Shown: positions 6,700 through 15,900 of the stretch, piece after piece | Position numbering within the stretch: position 1 is the first letter of the stretch | How the letters are laid out: every line of letters starts with the position of its first letter | Assembly: GCA_016783355.1 (NCBI GenBank) | Contig: JADHWR010000007.1 | Location: 1-28,725, forward strand | DNA from: Candidatus Omnitrophota bacterium | Lineage (GTDB): Bacteria; Omnitrophota; Gorgyraeia; Gygaellales; JAHJCI01 | DNA length: 28,725 nucleotides | Direction: 5' to 3' | Translations under genes and position numbers: made by a program | The notes under the pieces: generated by a model | The model's input: only the letters and a program-made list of their open reading frames with translations | Database searches by the model: none | What the model was told of the DNA's origin: nothing

Positions 6700-6826
6700 C
6701 GCTTAACTTACGGAGCACGAATCCATTCGACTCCGCTTAGGACATAATCCTGAGTTTATCGAAGGATTATGTCGCTCTGCGAGCTCCCTGCCTGCCAGCA
6801 GGCAGGCATAACTTATGTCTTTATTT
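6700..6826. repeat. Nested repeat cluster between rpsT and murJ
   Basis: A family A left half (AACTTACGGAGC from 6712) is interrupted by a family C-like stretch (TTCGACTCCGCTTAGGA ... CCTGAGTTTATCGAAGGA). A perfect hairpin follows, CCTGCCTGC (6787-6795) with GCAGGCAGG (6798-6806), and then CATAACTTATG. The divergent promoters of rpsT and murJ should lie in this gap, but I cannot place them confidently. Confidence 0.75.
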
Positions 6827-6861
6827 ATATACCATAATTAGTTAAATTCGTCAATTAAAAT

Positions 6862-8475
6862 ATGTCGGAGAATAAATCTATCCTTAAGTCTGCGTCAGTA
6901 ATCAGTTTAATCACACTCTGCTCGCGCCTGCTAGGATTTATACGGGATGTAGTAATTGCTGCATTTTTTGGCACGGGTATGGTTTCTGAGGCGTTCTTTG
7001 TTGCCTTCCGCATTCCCAATCTACTGCGCGATCTGGTTGGCGAGGGAGCAGCAAATTCGGCGTTTGTTCCTGTCTTTTGTCAATATTGGACGACAGAAGA
7101 AAAAAAGGATTTTTGGAATTTAGCCAGTAGCGCCTTCTGGATTATCTTGATCATCTTAACGTGCATTTGTGGTTTTGGTGTTTTATTTTCTCGACCAATT
7201 GTCAGTTTAATTGCTCCTGGTTTTTTAAAAGACCCCGCCAAATTTTTGCTTACTACACAACTTACTCGAATCCTCTTTCCTTATTTGTTACTCATTGGCC
7301 TAACCGCCTACGCCATGGGCCTTCTGCATACATTTAAATCCTTTATTACTCCTGCCTTTAGCCCTTGCCTGCTTAATATCTGTATGATTATCAGTATACT
7401 TATTGCTTATCGGCTTATGCCTAATCCGATTTTCGGTTTGGCGGTAGGCGTACTCCTGGGGGGAATTCTTCAAATTGGTATCCAAATCTCTCCCCTTCTT
7501 AAGCGAGGATTCCGCTTTCGCTTCTTAAGAATAAACCCCGCCCCTTCTCCAGGGAAGGATAGAATTGGGGCAAGAAGGGGCGGGATAAACCTTAATCTTT
7601 CTCATCCGGGAGTAAAAAAGATTGGGCGCTTGCTTATCCCCCGTATTTTTGGTACCGCTGTATATCAGTTCAATATCTTGATCGATACAATCTTAGCTTC
7701 CCTTAGCTTTATTGTTGGTCAAGGGGCGGTAGCGGCAATTTATTATTCCAATCGCATTATTCAATTTCCCCTGGCTATATTCGGCATCGCTTTATCTTCG
7801 GTAATCTTGCCTACGCTTTCTACGCAGGCAGCAGCCCAGGATATAGAAAGCCTGAAGTCAACGTTAAACTTTTCTTTGCGCACAATTTATTTTTTAATGT
7901 TACCTACTGCCCTTGGCTTGATTACCTTAGCTCAGCCGATAATCAAGGTAATATTTGAGCGTGGCAGTTTTGATTATTATTCAGTTCAGATTACTTCTTG
8001 TGCACTTTTATTTTATGCGATCGGGCTGGTGTTCTTTGGCGGGATGAAGATTCTTATTACTGGTTTTTATTCTTTGCAAGATACGCGCACCCCGGTTGTG
8101 ATCGCCTCATTGAGCCTGTTGGTTAACCTTATTTTGAATATTATCTTAATGTTTCCCTTGAAGGTGGGGGGATTGGCGTTAGCTAGTTCTTTATCCGCGG
8201 GGTTTAACTTGACCCTTCTTTATTTGTGTCTAACAAAAAAGATAGGCAGGATAATTACCAAAGATTTACCTATCTATTTTTTAAAGATAACGGGGGCAGG
8301 CTTAGCGATGACCGCCTTCATTGTAATATTCTTTTATAAACTCGCCCTCTGTTTAAATCCGATGCCAAGGCTCATTTTAACTATAGTTTTGGCCGCCTTG
8401 GTATATTTTGGTATCTGTTTATTATTGAGGGTTGAAAAGATAAATAACTTACTTAAATGGATAAGGCCAAGCTAG
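6862..8475 (+). CDS. murJ: MurJ/MviN lipid II flippase
   Basis: 537 residues, within the usual 500-550 range for MurJ. MurJ is a MOP-superfamily inner-membrane protein with about 14 helices that flips lipid II for peptidoglycan synthesis. The N-terminal SVISLITLCSRLLGFIRDVVIAAFFGTG is the classical MurJ start, and ANSAFVPVFCQYW, IPRIFGTAVYQFNILIDTILAS, NRIIQFPLAIFGIALSSVILPTLS and FERGSFD are further family signatures. Residues about 226-241 are encoded by a palindromic insertion in a hydrophilic loop. No Shine-Dalgarno sequence precedes the ATG, which follows TTAAAAT directly. The 3' end overlaps uvrC by 19 bases. Confidence 0.96.
   Translation: MSENKSILKSASVISLITLCSRLLGFIRDVVIAAFFGTGMVSEAFFVAFRIPNLLRDLVGEGAANSAFVPVFCQYWTTEEKKDFWNLASSAFWIILIILTCICGFGVLFSRPIVSLIAPGFLKDPAKFLLTTQLTRILFPYLLLIGLTAYAMGLLHTFKSFITPAFSPCLLNICMIISILIAYRLMPNPIFGLAVGVLLGGILQIGIQISPLLKRGFRFRFLRINPAPSPGKDRIGARRGGINLNLSHPGVKKIGRLLIPRIFGTAVYQFNILIDTILASLSFIVGQGAVAAIYYSNRIIQFPLAIFGIALSSVILPTLSTQAAAQDIESLKSTLNFSLRTIYFLMLPTALGLITLAQPIIKVIFERGSFDYYSVQITSCALLFYAIGLVFFGGMKILITGFYSLQDTRTPVVIASLSLLVNLILNIILMFPLKVGGLALASSLSAGFNLTLLYLCLTKKIGRIITKDLPIYFLKITGAGLAMTAFIVIFFYKLALCLNPMPRLILTIVLAALVYFGICLLLRVEKINNLLKWIRPS
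7537..7584. repeat. Palindromic insertion inside murJ (family D)
   Basis: 12-bp perfect arms CCCGCCCCTTCT (7537-7548) and AGAAGGGGCGGG (7573-7584) surround a 24-base loop. With the preceding ATAAAC it is read as INPA...RRGGIN, the same frame and the same opening residues as the insertion in holA. The segment is G+C-rich compared with the gene around it. Confidence 0.85.
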
Positions 8476-9923
8476 TCCGTATTCCCGATTCGCCAGGCGT
8501 CTATATCTTTAAGGATAAGAAAGATAATATTCTTTATATCGGTAAGGCGCGATCACTGAAGAAGAGAGTGAGAAATTATTTCACTCGTCCGCAATCTTTC
8601 AAGATACAAGTGATGAGTTCAAAGATTGCCGATCTAGATTATATTATTACTAAGTCTGAGGCGCAGGCGCGGTTAGAAGAAGCTAAATTGATTAAAGAGA
8701 ATCTGCCGCCTTATAATACTGTTTTTCGTGATGATAAGTCCTTCCCCTTAATTTGCATTAGTAATGAAGACTTTCCTGTTGTTTGGTTGATTAGGAAGAC
8801 ATCCACTTTCGCTAAAGCCCGCCTTCGTCAAGATTTCGGCGGGTGCCCAACGAAGCTTGTAAAGCGAAGTCGGGCTTCGGTGGATAGCGGAGTGCGCAGG
8901 AAGACAGGAAAGAGGCTTGGGTTTTGCGTTTCTCGCTATTTTGGACCTTATACTAATGCTGGTCTTCTACGCGAGGGTTTTAAATTAATGCGTCATATTT
9001 TTGGTTTCCGCTCTTGCTTGAAGATGCCGAGAAGATCTTGTCTGTATTATCGTCTAGGGTTATGCCCCGCGCCTTGTATTGGAAAGATTAGTGTTGGAGG
9101 TTATAAGGAGATAATCAGAAATATTATTCTGTTTTTGGAAGGAAAACAGGAGGATTTAATTAACAAGCTTAGTATTAAGATGCACAGGTTAGCTGATGAG
9201 AAAAAATTTGAACAGGCAGCGCAGGTGCGCAATCAGATTCAGGCATTGAGCAGTTTATCCCCACACCAATACATTGGTGGTGGGGGTATATTTAAAGAAG
9301 GTATACCCTCTTTATCTGATTCCTATCGGGAATCGGCAGAATTAAAAGAGGCCCTGGGCTTAGATATTCGGCCACGGCGCATTGAGGCGTTTGATGTTTC
9401 TAATATCTTTGGTTCCTCTGCCTGCGCCTCAATGGTTTCTTTTTATGAAGGGAAGCCAGACAAGGATAATTATCGTCGCTTTCGTATAAAGGGTGTTTTG
9501 GGGATTGACGATTGTCGAATGTTAGAAGAGGCAGTGAGTCGGCGCTATCGCCGATTATTAGATGAGAATTTAGCCCTTCCCGATTTGATTATTATCGATG
9601 GCGGTAGGGGGCAGTTGAATAAAGTTAGTCGCAAACTCAAGGAGTTGGGTTTGACGCTCCCCGTAATCAGTATCGCTAAACCCAGCAAAACCCGCGATTC
9701 TTTATCAACCAGGCAGAGAGAGAAGCTTTTTATTTCTCATCAGCAGGCATCAATCCTTCGATTACGCTCAGGATTGGCCCTGAGCAAAGCCGAAGGGCCA
9801 ATTAGACTTAAGACCGACTCTCTTGGCGCTTTGCGTCTTATTCAGAGGATTCGTGATGAGGCGCATCGCTTTGCTTTGGCATATCATCGGGTATTAAGAA
9901 GAAAAAAAACACTTGGAAGATAA
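8457..9923 (+). CDS. uvrC: UvrC excinuclease subunit, short form
   Basis: 488 residues; classical UvrC has about 600. UvrC makes both incisions in nucleotide excision repair. The GIY-YIG nuclease is at the N-terminus (GVY 14-16, YIG 29 region, and E in LEEAKLIKENLPPYN). A four-cysteine motif follows (RSCLKMPRRSCLYYRLGLCPAPC), then a UVR helix (KKFEQAAQVRNQIQALSSL). The RNase H-like domain keeps its likely catalytic D313 (EAFDVSN), D381 (IIIDGGRGQLN) and H470 (DEAHRFA). Two parts look missing: the region between UVR and RNase H is cut to about 35 repeat-derived residues, and the protein ends before the usual C-terminal (HhH)2. Residues about 116-143 and 432-449 are repeat insertions. The start overlaps murJ. 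Confidence 0.93.
   Translation: MDKAKLVRIPDSPGVYIFKDKKDNILYIGKARSLKKRVRNYFTRPQSFKIQVMSSKIADLDYIITKSEAQARLEEAKLIKENLPPYNTVFRDDKSFPLICISNEDFPVVWLIRKTSTFAKARLRQDFGGCPTKLVKRSRASVDSGVRRKTGKRLGFCVSRYFGPYTNAGLLREGFKLMRHIFGFRSCLKMPRRSCLYYRLGLCPAPCIGKISVGGYKEIIRNIILFLEGKQEDLINKLSIKMHRLADEKKFEQAAQVRNQIQALSSLSPHQYIGGGGIFKEGIPSLSDSYRESAELKEALGLDIRPRRIEAFDVSNIFGSSACASMVSFYEGKPDKDNYRRFRIKGVLGIDDCRMLEEAVSRRYRRLLDENLALPDLIIIDGGRGQLNKVSRKLKELGLTLPVISIAKPSKTRDSLSTRQREKLFISHQQASILRLRSGLALSKAEGPIRLKTDSLGALRLIQRIRDEAHRFALAYHRVLRRKKTLGR
8801..8885. repeat. Repeat insertion 1 inside uvrC
   Basis: ATCCAC at 8801 and AAGCCCG nearby pair with CGGGCTTCGGTGGAT at 8871-8885. Inside sits a hairpin CCCGCC ... GGCGGG (8818-8843). 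The stretch encodes about 28 residues (STFAKARLRQDFGGC and on) with no counterpart in normal UvrC, placed between the GIY-YIG domain and the four-cysteine motif. Confidence 0.75.
9259..9334. repeat. Three consecutive hairpins at the uvrC inter-domain junction
   Basis: CCCCACACCAA/TTGGTGGTGGGG (9259-9285, one bulge), GGGTATA/TATACCC (9284-9308) and GATTCC/GGAATC (9318-9334) follow each other with little space. They replace the section where UvrC normally has about 100 residues between the UVR motif and the RNase H-like domain. Confidence 0.6.
9751..9802. repeat. Repeat insertion 2 inside uvrC (family C)
   Basis: Hairpins CAATCC/GGATTG (9751-9776) and ATTGGCCCT/AGGGCCAAT (9773-9802) share the CCTTCGA-TACGCTCAGGA core of the intergenic family C repeat at 3884. 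The stretch is read in frame as ILRLRSGLALSKAEGPI, within the RNase H-like domain just before GALRLIQRIRDEAH. Confidence 0.82.
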
Positions 9924-9937
9924 GGTAACTTTAAAAG

Positions 9938-10228
9938 ATGACCCCTTTTGCTCGGAAGGTCTATAAAATTGTCTTAAGTATACCCATAGGCCAGGTCCGC
10001 AGTTATAAATGGATAGCAAGCAAGGCCGGTCGGCCAGCTGCCGCACGTTCAGTCGGGCAAATTTTAAAACAGAATCCCTATCCTTTATTCGTTCCTTGTC
10101 ACCGCGTAGTAAAGGCTAATGGGGGATTGGGCGGATATCGCTGGGGCAAGAAAACCAAACAGAGGCTTTTGGAGCTAGAGAAGGAAATAAGCAAGGCAAT
10201 TTTAATTACTAAAAAAGGCAAAAGATGA
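9938..10228 (+). CDS. MGMT-family O6-alkylguanine DNA alkyltransferase (short form)
   Basis: 96 residues comprising only the C-terminal alkyltransferase domain. The active-site motif PCHRVV is present with C54. The helix-turn-helix/arginine-finger region ARSVGQILKQNPYPL (R37) and the downstream GGLGGYRWGKKTKQRLLELE also match. Such proteins remove O6-alkyl groups from guanine by suicidal transfer to the cysteine. Forms of this length that lack the N-terminal domain include stand-alone alkyltransferases and alkyltransferase-like proteins. The intact PCHR cysteine argues for a true alkyltransferase rather than an ATL, where it is usually W or A. It follows uvrC by 14 bases, making a small DNA-repair pair. 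Confidence 0.9.
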   Translation: MTPFARKVYKIVLSIPIGQVRSYKWIASKAGRPAAARSVGQILKQNPYPLFVPCHRVVKANGGLGGYRWGKKTKQRLLELEKEISKAILITKKGKR

Positions 10229-10553
10229 TATAATATAAGTGAAGCCCAAACTTATGGAGCGTGAGCGAACATAAGTTTGTTGGCTGAACTTACCCCGATA
10301 GTAACGAGAAAATATAGAATAAATTTTCGAAGTGATTTACTATCGGGATAGTGGAACTTATCCCTTGCTTAAACAAACTAAAATTCCCCTGCGAAATTGC
10401 GAAGCAATTTGGCAGGACTAGTCCTTCAGAATTTCTTCGAAATTCAGAAGGGTCTTCGATAATTTTAGTTTAAGCTGCGGGTTCAATTCGCACTTATCAC
10501 TTATGTCGTCCTGCGGACTTCCATAAGCGATGTGCTCATTGAAAGGAAAAAAG
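10229..10553. repeat. 325-base nest of inverted repeats between the MGMT and PilT-like genes
   Basis: No gene is seen. From left to right: AAACTTATG/CATAAGTTT (10248-10278, family A); CCCGATAGTAA (10294-10304) paired with TTACTATCGGG (10337-10347) around a CGAGAAAAT..ATTTTCG core; an outer stem GCTTAAAC..CTAAAATT (10367-10385) with AATTTTAGTTTAAGC (10461-10475) that encloses two hairpins, CCTGCGAAATTGC/GCAATTTGGCAGG and CCTTCAGAATTT/AAATTCAGAAGG (one mismatch); and a closing family A-like edge CTTATG...CATAAG that runs into CTCATTGAAAGGA. The central part folds on paper as a three-way junction. Confidence 0.82.
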
Positions 10554-11621
10554 ATGAGTATAAAAGAATATTTAAGATTGATGATTAAGATGAATGCTTC
10601 CGATCTGTTCTATCGTGCCGGAGGTAATGTACGCATGCGTATTGATACTCAGATAGTAAGCGTAGGAGAACAAATCATTACAGGGGATGATATTAACCAG
10701 GCGTTGAAAGATTTACTTTCGGAAGAGTTGACAGAATTCTTTCATAAAAATTTGGATGTGGACTTTGCTTTATATTTACCTGATTTGGACCATCGATTTC
10801 GTGTAAGTATCTTTAGGCAGCGTAACTGGCCATCGATTGTTGTGAGGAATGTAGTGTCGCTTACACAAACTATGGAGGAATTAAATCTGCCTGCCCAAGT
10901 GCTTAAGCAGTTGGCCTTGGAAAGTCGAGGACTGGTTTTAATCACGGGCACAATGGGTTCAGGCAAATCAACAACGATTGCCAGTATGATTGAGCATATC
11001 AATGTTAATGCACATAAACATATCTTAACTATCGAAGAGCCAATTGAGTTTATTTTTAACGATAAAAATTCAATTGTTAACCAAAGAGAGTTGGGCCGGG
11101 ACGTTTCTTCTTATGCCGTAGCCTTAAGGTCGTTCACTCTGCAAAGCCCAGATATTATCTACATTGGAAATATCCGCGATTTTAAGACAATGTCCGCAGC
11201 ATTGACTGCTGCGGAAACCGGGGTTTTGGTGCTTAGTAGTTTGCATACAGTCAATGCCCCGCAAAGCATAGAGAGAATTATTAACTTTTTCCCACCCCAT
11301 CAGCATGAAGAAGTGCGCATTGAGCTTTCTTCGCTTTTAAGAGGAGTTATTTCTTTGCGGCTTCTCCCTCGCCAGGATATGCCTGGTCGTGTCCCTGCTT
11401 ATGAAATGATGGTACTTACCCCCACAATCTCGCGACTGATTCGTGAAGGAAAGGTTTGGGAGATCCCACATTTTATTGAGGAAGGGGCAATTTTTGGCAT
11501 GTGTTCATTTAATCAGTCTTTACTAAAATTAGTTAAGGAAGGCAAGGTGAATCAGGAGTTAGCAGCAAACTTCGCAGACAATAAAGACGAATTCATGCTT
11601 ATGTTAAAAGGCATAAGGTAA
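10554..11621 (+). CDS. PilT-like secretion/retraction ATPase with degenerate Walker B
   Basis: 355 residues from the ATG at 10554, which has AAAGGA upstream; an ATG eight codons earlier is less likely. It follows the PilT/PilU plan: N-terminal PAS-like domain (ASDLFYRAGGNVRMRID), Walker A GTMGSGKST with K138, Asp box TIEEPIEF (E161-E162), then the Walker B and His boxes. PilT hexamers power pilus retraction. Two key motifs are altered: GEIRD/GEMRD is GNIRD (N206 replaces the Walker B glutamate), and TGHLV..TLHT is TGVLV..SLHT (V224). It may be a PilU-like accessory with weak ATPase activity or one part of a hetero-complex. No other pilus gene is present in the window. Confidence 0.85.
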   Translation: MSIKEYLRLMIKMNASDLFYRAGGNVRMRIDTQIVSVGEQIITGDDINQALKDLLSEELTEFFHKNLDVDFALYLPDLDHRFRVSIFRQRNWPSIVVRNVVSLTQTMEELNLPAQVLKQLALESRGLVLITGTMGSGKSTTIASMIEHINVNAHKHILTIEEPIEFIFNDKNSIVNQRELGRDVSSYAVALRSFTLQSPDIIYIGNIRDFKTMSAALTAAETGVLVLSSLHTVNAPQSIERIINFFPPHQHEEVRIELSSLLRGVISLRLLPRQDMPGRVPAYEMMVLTPTISRLIREGKVWEIPHFIEEGAIFGMCSFNQSLLKLVKEGKVNQELAANFADNKDEFMLMLKGIR

Positions 11622-11629
11622 GCGAGCCC

Positions 11630-11747
11630 ACGACCCTTGACACTATGCGTCAAGGGTCGTTTGGGCGAACTTACCCTTGACATCTCCGATGTCAAGGGTT
11701 TAATTCGCGCATATAACTTACGTCACACTTCGTGTTCCGTAAGTTAT
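11630..11747. repeat. Array of three palindromes upstream of prfB (two family B, one family A)
   Basis: ACGACCCTTGAC/GTCAAGGGTCGT (12-bp arms, 11630-11660), ACCCTTGACATC/GATGTCAAGGGT (12-bp arms, loop TCC, 11673-11699) and ATAACTTACG/CGTAAGTTAT (10-bp arms, 11713-11747) fill the gap between the PilT-like gene and prfB. The last one runs straight into CTCATTAAAGGAG, the prfB ribosome-binding site. Confidence 0.9.
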
Positions 11748-11769
11748 GCGCTCATTAAAGGAGTAATCC

Positions 11770-12880
11770 ATGTTAAACGAAATTAAGCAGCAGTTAAATC
11801 AAATTGAACAAAAACTTATTTATCTGCGAGGCTATCTTTGACCTAGATAATAAAAAGCATAAAATTGCCGAATTTTCCCAAGAGATGGCCAAGCCAGGGT
11901 TTTGGGAAGATAGCCAAAAGTCCATTCAGGTTGTAAATCAAATCAAAAGCCTCAAGGCATCCCTCCAGCCTTGGGAGCAATGCGATCATAAATACAGAGA
12001 GTTGGCTGAACTCTTTTCTATTCTTGAGGAAGGGGATAGAGATTTAATTGCCGAGGTAAATAAAAATCTTGATATACTTTCTCAAGACTTAGCTAGATTG
12101 GAGTTTAAGGCTCTCTTAAGTGGTGAATTTGACCATTGTAATGCTATCTTGAGTATTAATGCGGGAGCGGGAGGTACTGAGGCCTGCGATTGGGCAGGGA
12201 TGCTTCTTCGGATGTATAGCCGCTGGGCAGAAGAAAAGGGGTATAAAATCAGGTCTACTGATTTGCTTTTTGGTGAAGAAGCAGGGGTTAAGAATGTTAC
12301 CCTTTTGATCGAAGGAGAATATGCCTACGGGTATCTTAAGTCAGAAAGGGGAGTACATCGCTTAGTACGTATTTCTCCCTTTGACGCAAATAAGCGCCGA
12401 CATACTTCTTTTGCTTCGGTAGATGTCATTCCCGAGGTTGAGGAGAAGGTGGAAACTAAGCTGGAAGATAAGGATTTACATATAGAGACATATCGTTCTT
12501 CTGGGCCGGGGGGGCAACACATGCAAAAATCTGATTCAGCAGTACGGGTTACTCATTTGTCCGCCGGGATTGTTGTTCAATGCCAAAATGAGCGCTCGCA
12601 GTATCAAAATAAACAGGTGGCCTTAAAGATCCTCAGGGCACGCCTTTACCAATTAGAGAGACAAAAGAAAGAAGAGGAATTTGCCCGTCAATTTGGTGGC
12701 GAGAAACAAAAGATTGAATGGGGAAGCCAGATCCGTTCTTATGTCATGCATCCCTACAGCATGGTAAAGGACCATCGCACAAATTACGAAAGCGGCAATG
12801 TTAATGCGGTATTGGACGGGAAGATCGGCGGTTTTATTGAGGCATATTTAAAAATGCAAAAACCAGAGAGTAGCGTATAG
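11770..12880 (+). CDS. prfB: Peptide chain release factor 2, with +1 programmed frameshift
   Basis: RF2 reads UAA and UGA stop codons. The ATG at 11770 follows AAAGGAG (11757-11763). Codons run to CTT (11836-11838) and then an in-frame TGA followed by C (11839-11842). Shifting +1 at CTT-T continues as GYL-DLDNKKHKIAEF to the stop at 12880, giving 369 residues (E. coli has 365). GAGG three to five bases upstream of the tat-ctt pair can serve as the internal Shine-Dalgarno signal. The anticodon-mimic SPF is present (VRISPFDANKRR), as is the catalytic GGQ with Q249 (SSGPGGQHMQKSDSAVRVTH). A single-frame call starting at the TTG at 11804 would give a wrong N-terminus. secA follows after 65 bases. 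Confidence 0.95.
11827..11842 (+). promoter_or_regulatory. prfB autoregulatory +1 frameshift site
   Basis: The sequence cgaggc-tat-CTT-TGA-c has the elements known from E. coli prfB: an SD-like GAGG just upstream, the slippery CTT-T, an in-frame UGA, and C as the weak-termination context base. When RF2 is scarce the ribosome shifts +1 and makes full-length RF2. Confidence 0.93.
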
Positions 12881-12932
12881 CGGATAGGAAGTAATCCAAA
12901 CTTAAAAACTATACGCTATCCGCTACACGCTA
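12871..12932. repeat. Inverted repeat between prfB and secA
   Basis: TAGCGTATAGCGGATAG (12871-12887) pairs with CTATCCGCTACACGCTA (12916-12932), 16 of 17 bases. The left arm covers the last codons and stop of prfB, so the repeat supplies the end of RF2. No T-run follows, so it is not an obvious terminator. Confidence 0.8.
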
Positions 12933-12945
12933 AACGCTTAAAAAG

Positions 12946-15900
12946 ATGCTCAGTTTTATCAAGAAAACAATTTTGACGAAGAAGCAGAACTTAATTAAGC
13001 GGCGGTATCCTAACGTTAATATCGTCTTGCATCCCGATATGCCTTTATCGTCAATAAATAAGATGGTTGAGCTTGCTGGGATTGTTGATGCGGTTAATAA
13101 ACTTGAACCGAAGATGAAGAGTCTTTCTGATGAAGATTTGCGCAAGGGGAATGAGGAATTTTGCGAACACATTCTTAGGAAATCTGAACAGCATCAATCC
13201 GAAATTAAACAACTGGAAGAACGACTTTCCTCAGTAGCAATTCCTCAGGAGAAAGAGAAGATAAAGGAAAGATTAAAGTCCACGCGCAATAAGATATTTG
13301 CCGAAATATTGGTCGAGGTCTTTGCTGTTGTGCGTGAGGTGAGTCGCCGCACCATTGGAATGAGACATTTTGATGTACAGATTGCGGGTGGAGTCATGCT
13401 TCATGAAGGCAGAATTGTGGAGATGGCTACCGGGGAAGGCAAGACCCTGGTGGCAACCTTACCCGTCTGTCTTAATACGCTCCTGAAGCGAGGCGTTCAT
13501 GTGGTTACAGTGAATGATTATCTTGCTCGACGCGATGCTGAATGGATGGGGCCAATTTATGAGTTTCTGGGGTTAAGCGTGGGGGTAATTCAGCATGATT
13601 TGGATGATCAAGCAAGGAAAAATGCTTATGCGTGTGATATTACCTATGGCACCAATAATGAATTCGGCTTTGATTATCTGCGCGACAATATGAAGTATTC
13701 CCGGGAAGATTTGGTACAGCGTCCATTTTTTTATGCTATTGCTGATGAAGTTGATTCTATACTTATTGATGAGGCGCGTACGCCGTTGATTATTTCTGGG
13801 CCCGCTGAGGAGTCCACGGAAAAATATTATACGGCAGAAAAAATATCCCGTACGCTTAAAGGTCGCCGGATTACAGAGAAGGATGAAATCGATGCTAAAT
13901 ATAAGGGCGAGGATTTGTCTAAAGGTTTTGATTACGTGGCAGATGAGAAGAACAAGACCACTGCCCTTACTGAAGACGGTGAGGTGAAAGTTGCTCGTGC
14001 TTTTGGCGTGGAGGATTTACATAGTATGGCCACTATAGAGTATCGTCACCATATTATTGCTGCCTTGCGCGCCAAGGAATTTTTTGTCAGCGATGTAGAT
14101 TATGTTATTAAAGATGGTCAGGTTATTATTGTTGATGAGTTTACTGGGCGACTTATGCCGGGCAGGCGTTGGTCGGATGGCTTGCATCAGGCCGTGGAAG
14201 CAAAAGAGGGCTTAAGGATTGAACGGGAAAATCAGACCTTAGCCACAATTACCTTCCAGAATTACTTTCGGATGTATGAGAAGTTAGCAGGAATGACGGG
14301 GACCGCCTTTTCTGAAGCACAGGAATTTAAGGCAATCTACCAATTAGATGTGGTGGTTATCCCTACTAACCGCCCGCTCATTCGCACGAGGTATCCTGAT
14401 TGTGTTTATAAAACAGAGAAGGATAAATTTAATGCCGTGGTTGAAGAGATCGCTGTTCTCTATAACCAGGGGCGACCAGTATTGGTAGGAACTATTACCA
14501 TTGATAAATCTGAGCGCCTTTCTGAGATGCTAAAGCGGCGTGGCATTCTCCATCAGGTACTTAACGCCAAATATCATGAATTAGAAGCCCAGATTATTGC
14601 CCAGGCAGGAAGATATAAAGCAATAACCATTGCTACAAATATGGCGGGGAGAGGAACAGATATCCTCCTGGGAGGCAACCCCGAATATATGACTAAGAAT
14701 TTACTCACAAGTAAAAAATTATCTATAGATGACCCCAACTATGAGCAAGAATACACAAAGACCCTAGAGAGATTTAAAAAAGAATCAGAAGAGGAGCATC
14801 AAAAGGTCATCAATTTAGGAGGGCTCCATGTTTTAGGCACGGAGCGTCATGAAGCACGTCGGATTGATCATCAGCTGCGTGGGCGGGCTGGCCGACAGGG
14901 AGACCCCGGCTCTTCGCGTTTTTATGTCTCTTTAAGTGATGATTTAATGCGGTTGTTTGGCTCAGACCGATTGATCGGCATTATGGATAAACTTGGGCTT
15001 GAGGAGGGGCAGGTTATTGAACATCCCTGGGTGAGTAGATCTATAGAGGTTGCTCAAAGGCGCGTTGAGGAGCATAATTTCGAGATTAGAAAACAAGTCC
15101 TTGAATACGATAATGTGATGAATAAACAACGTGAGGTGATCTATACACAGCGACGCCAAATTCTTGAAGGAACTTCACTCAGCGAGCAGATTTTGGAGAT
15201 GATGCGCGCGGTTATCGATGATTGTTGCGAGAATTATTTAACAAGGGAAGGCCAGGAATCTTATGATTTAATTGGTCTACAAAATACCTTATATTTAAAA
15301 TTTGGTGTTACGATAGATAAAGAAGATTTATCTGGATTATCATTGCCGTCAACCCAAACTATTAAGGATAAAAGTTCTCACGAACTCCCAGAGATAATTT
15401 TTAAGATCTTAAGTGAGGCTTATACACAGAAGGGAGAGGCAATCGGGGTTCAGGCAATGCAACACTTTGAGCGGATGGTGCTTTTGCAGATTATTGATAC
15501 TAAATGGAAAGACCACCTCTATGCAATGGATGATTTAAGAGAGGGCATTGGCTTGCGTGCCATTGGTCAGCGCGACCCTTTGATTGAATATAAACGCGAA
15601 GCATTTATGATGCTTGATCAAATGATTACTGCTATTCAAGAGGACGCAATTGAGATGCTTTTTAAGATTCAGCCAGTTGCTTCGGAAAGGATTCGGGGTG
15701 TATTTAGACCAGCTGCTCAAGAGCTGTTGCATCCTGAGACTTCCCGTTTTCACCCCGTTAGAAATAAAATTTCTAACGGGGTCCAAAGATCTCCCGAACA
15801 GCCTATAAATGAGGCACCACAAGGCCTTGGCCTAGGGCAAAGCATTTCTGCGGCATCCGCAAAGAAAACCTACCCTAAGGTGGGCCGCAATGACCCTTGT

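Noticed and set aside
10475..10493. tRNA T-arm-like TGCGG-GTTCAAT-TCGCA
   Set aside because: There is no matching acceptor, D or anticodon arm in the preceding 70 bases; the flanks belong to the repeat nest.
11804..11839. TTG at 11804 as the prfB start
   Set aside because: It gives 12 residues unrelated to RF2, whereas the ATG at 11770 has a strong ribosome-binding site and the classical frameshift site.
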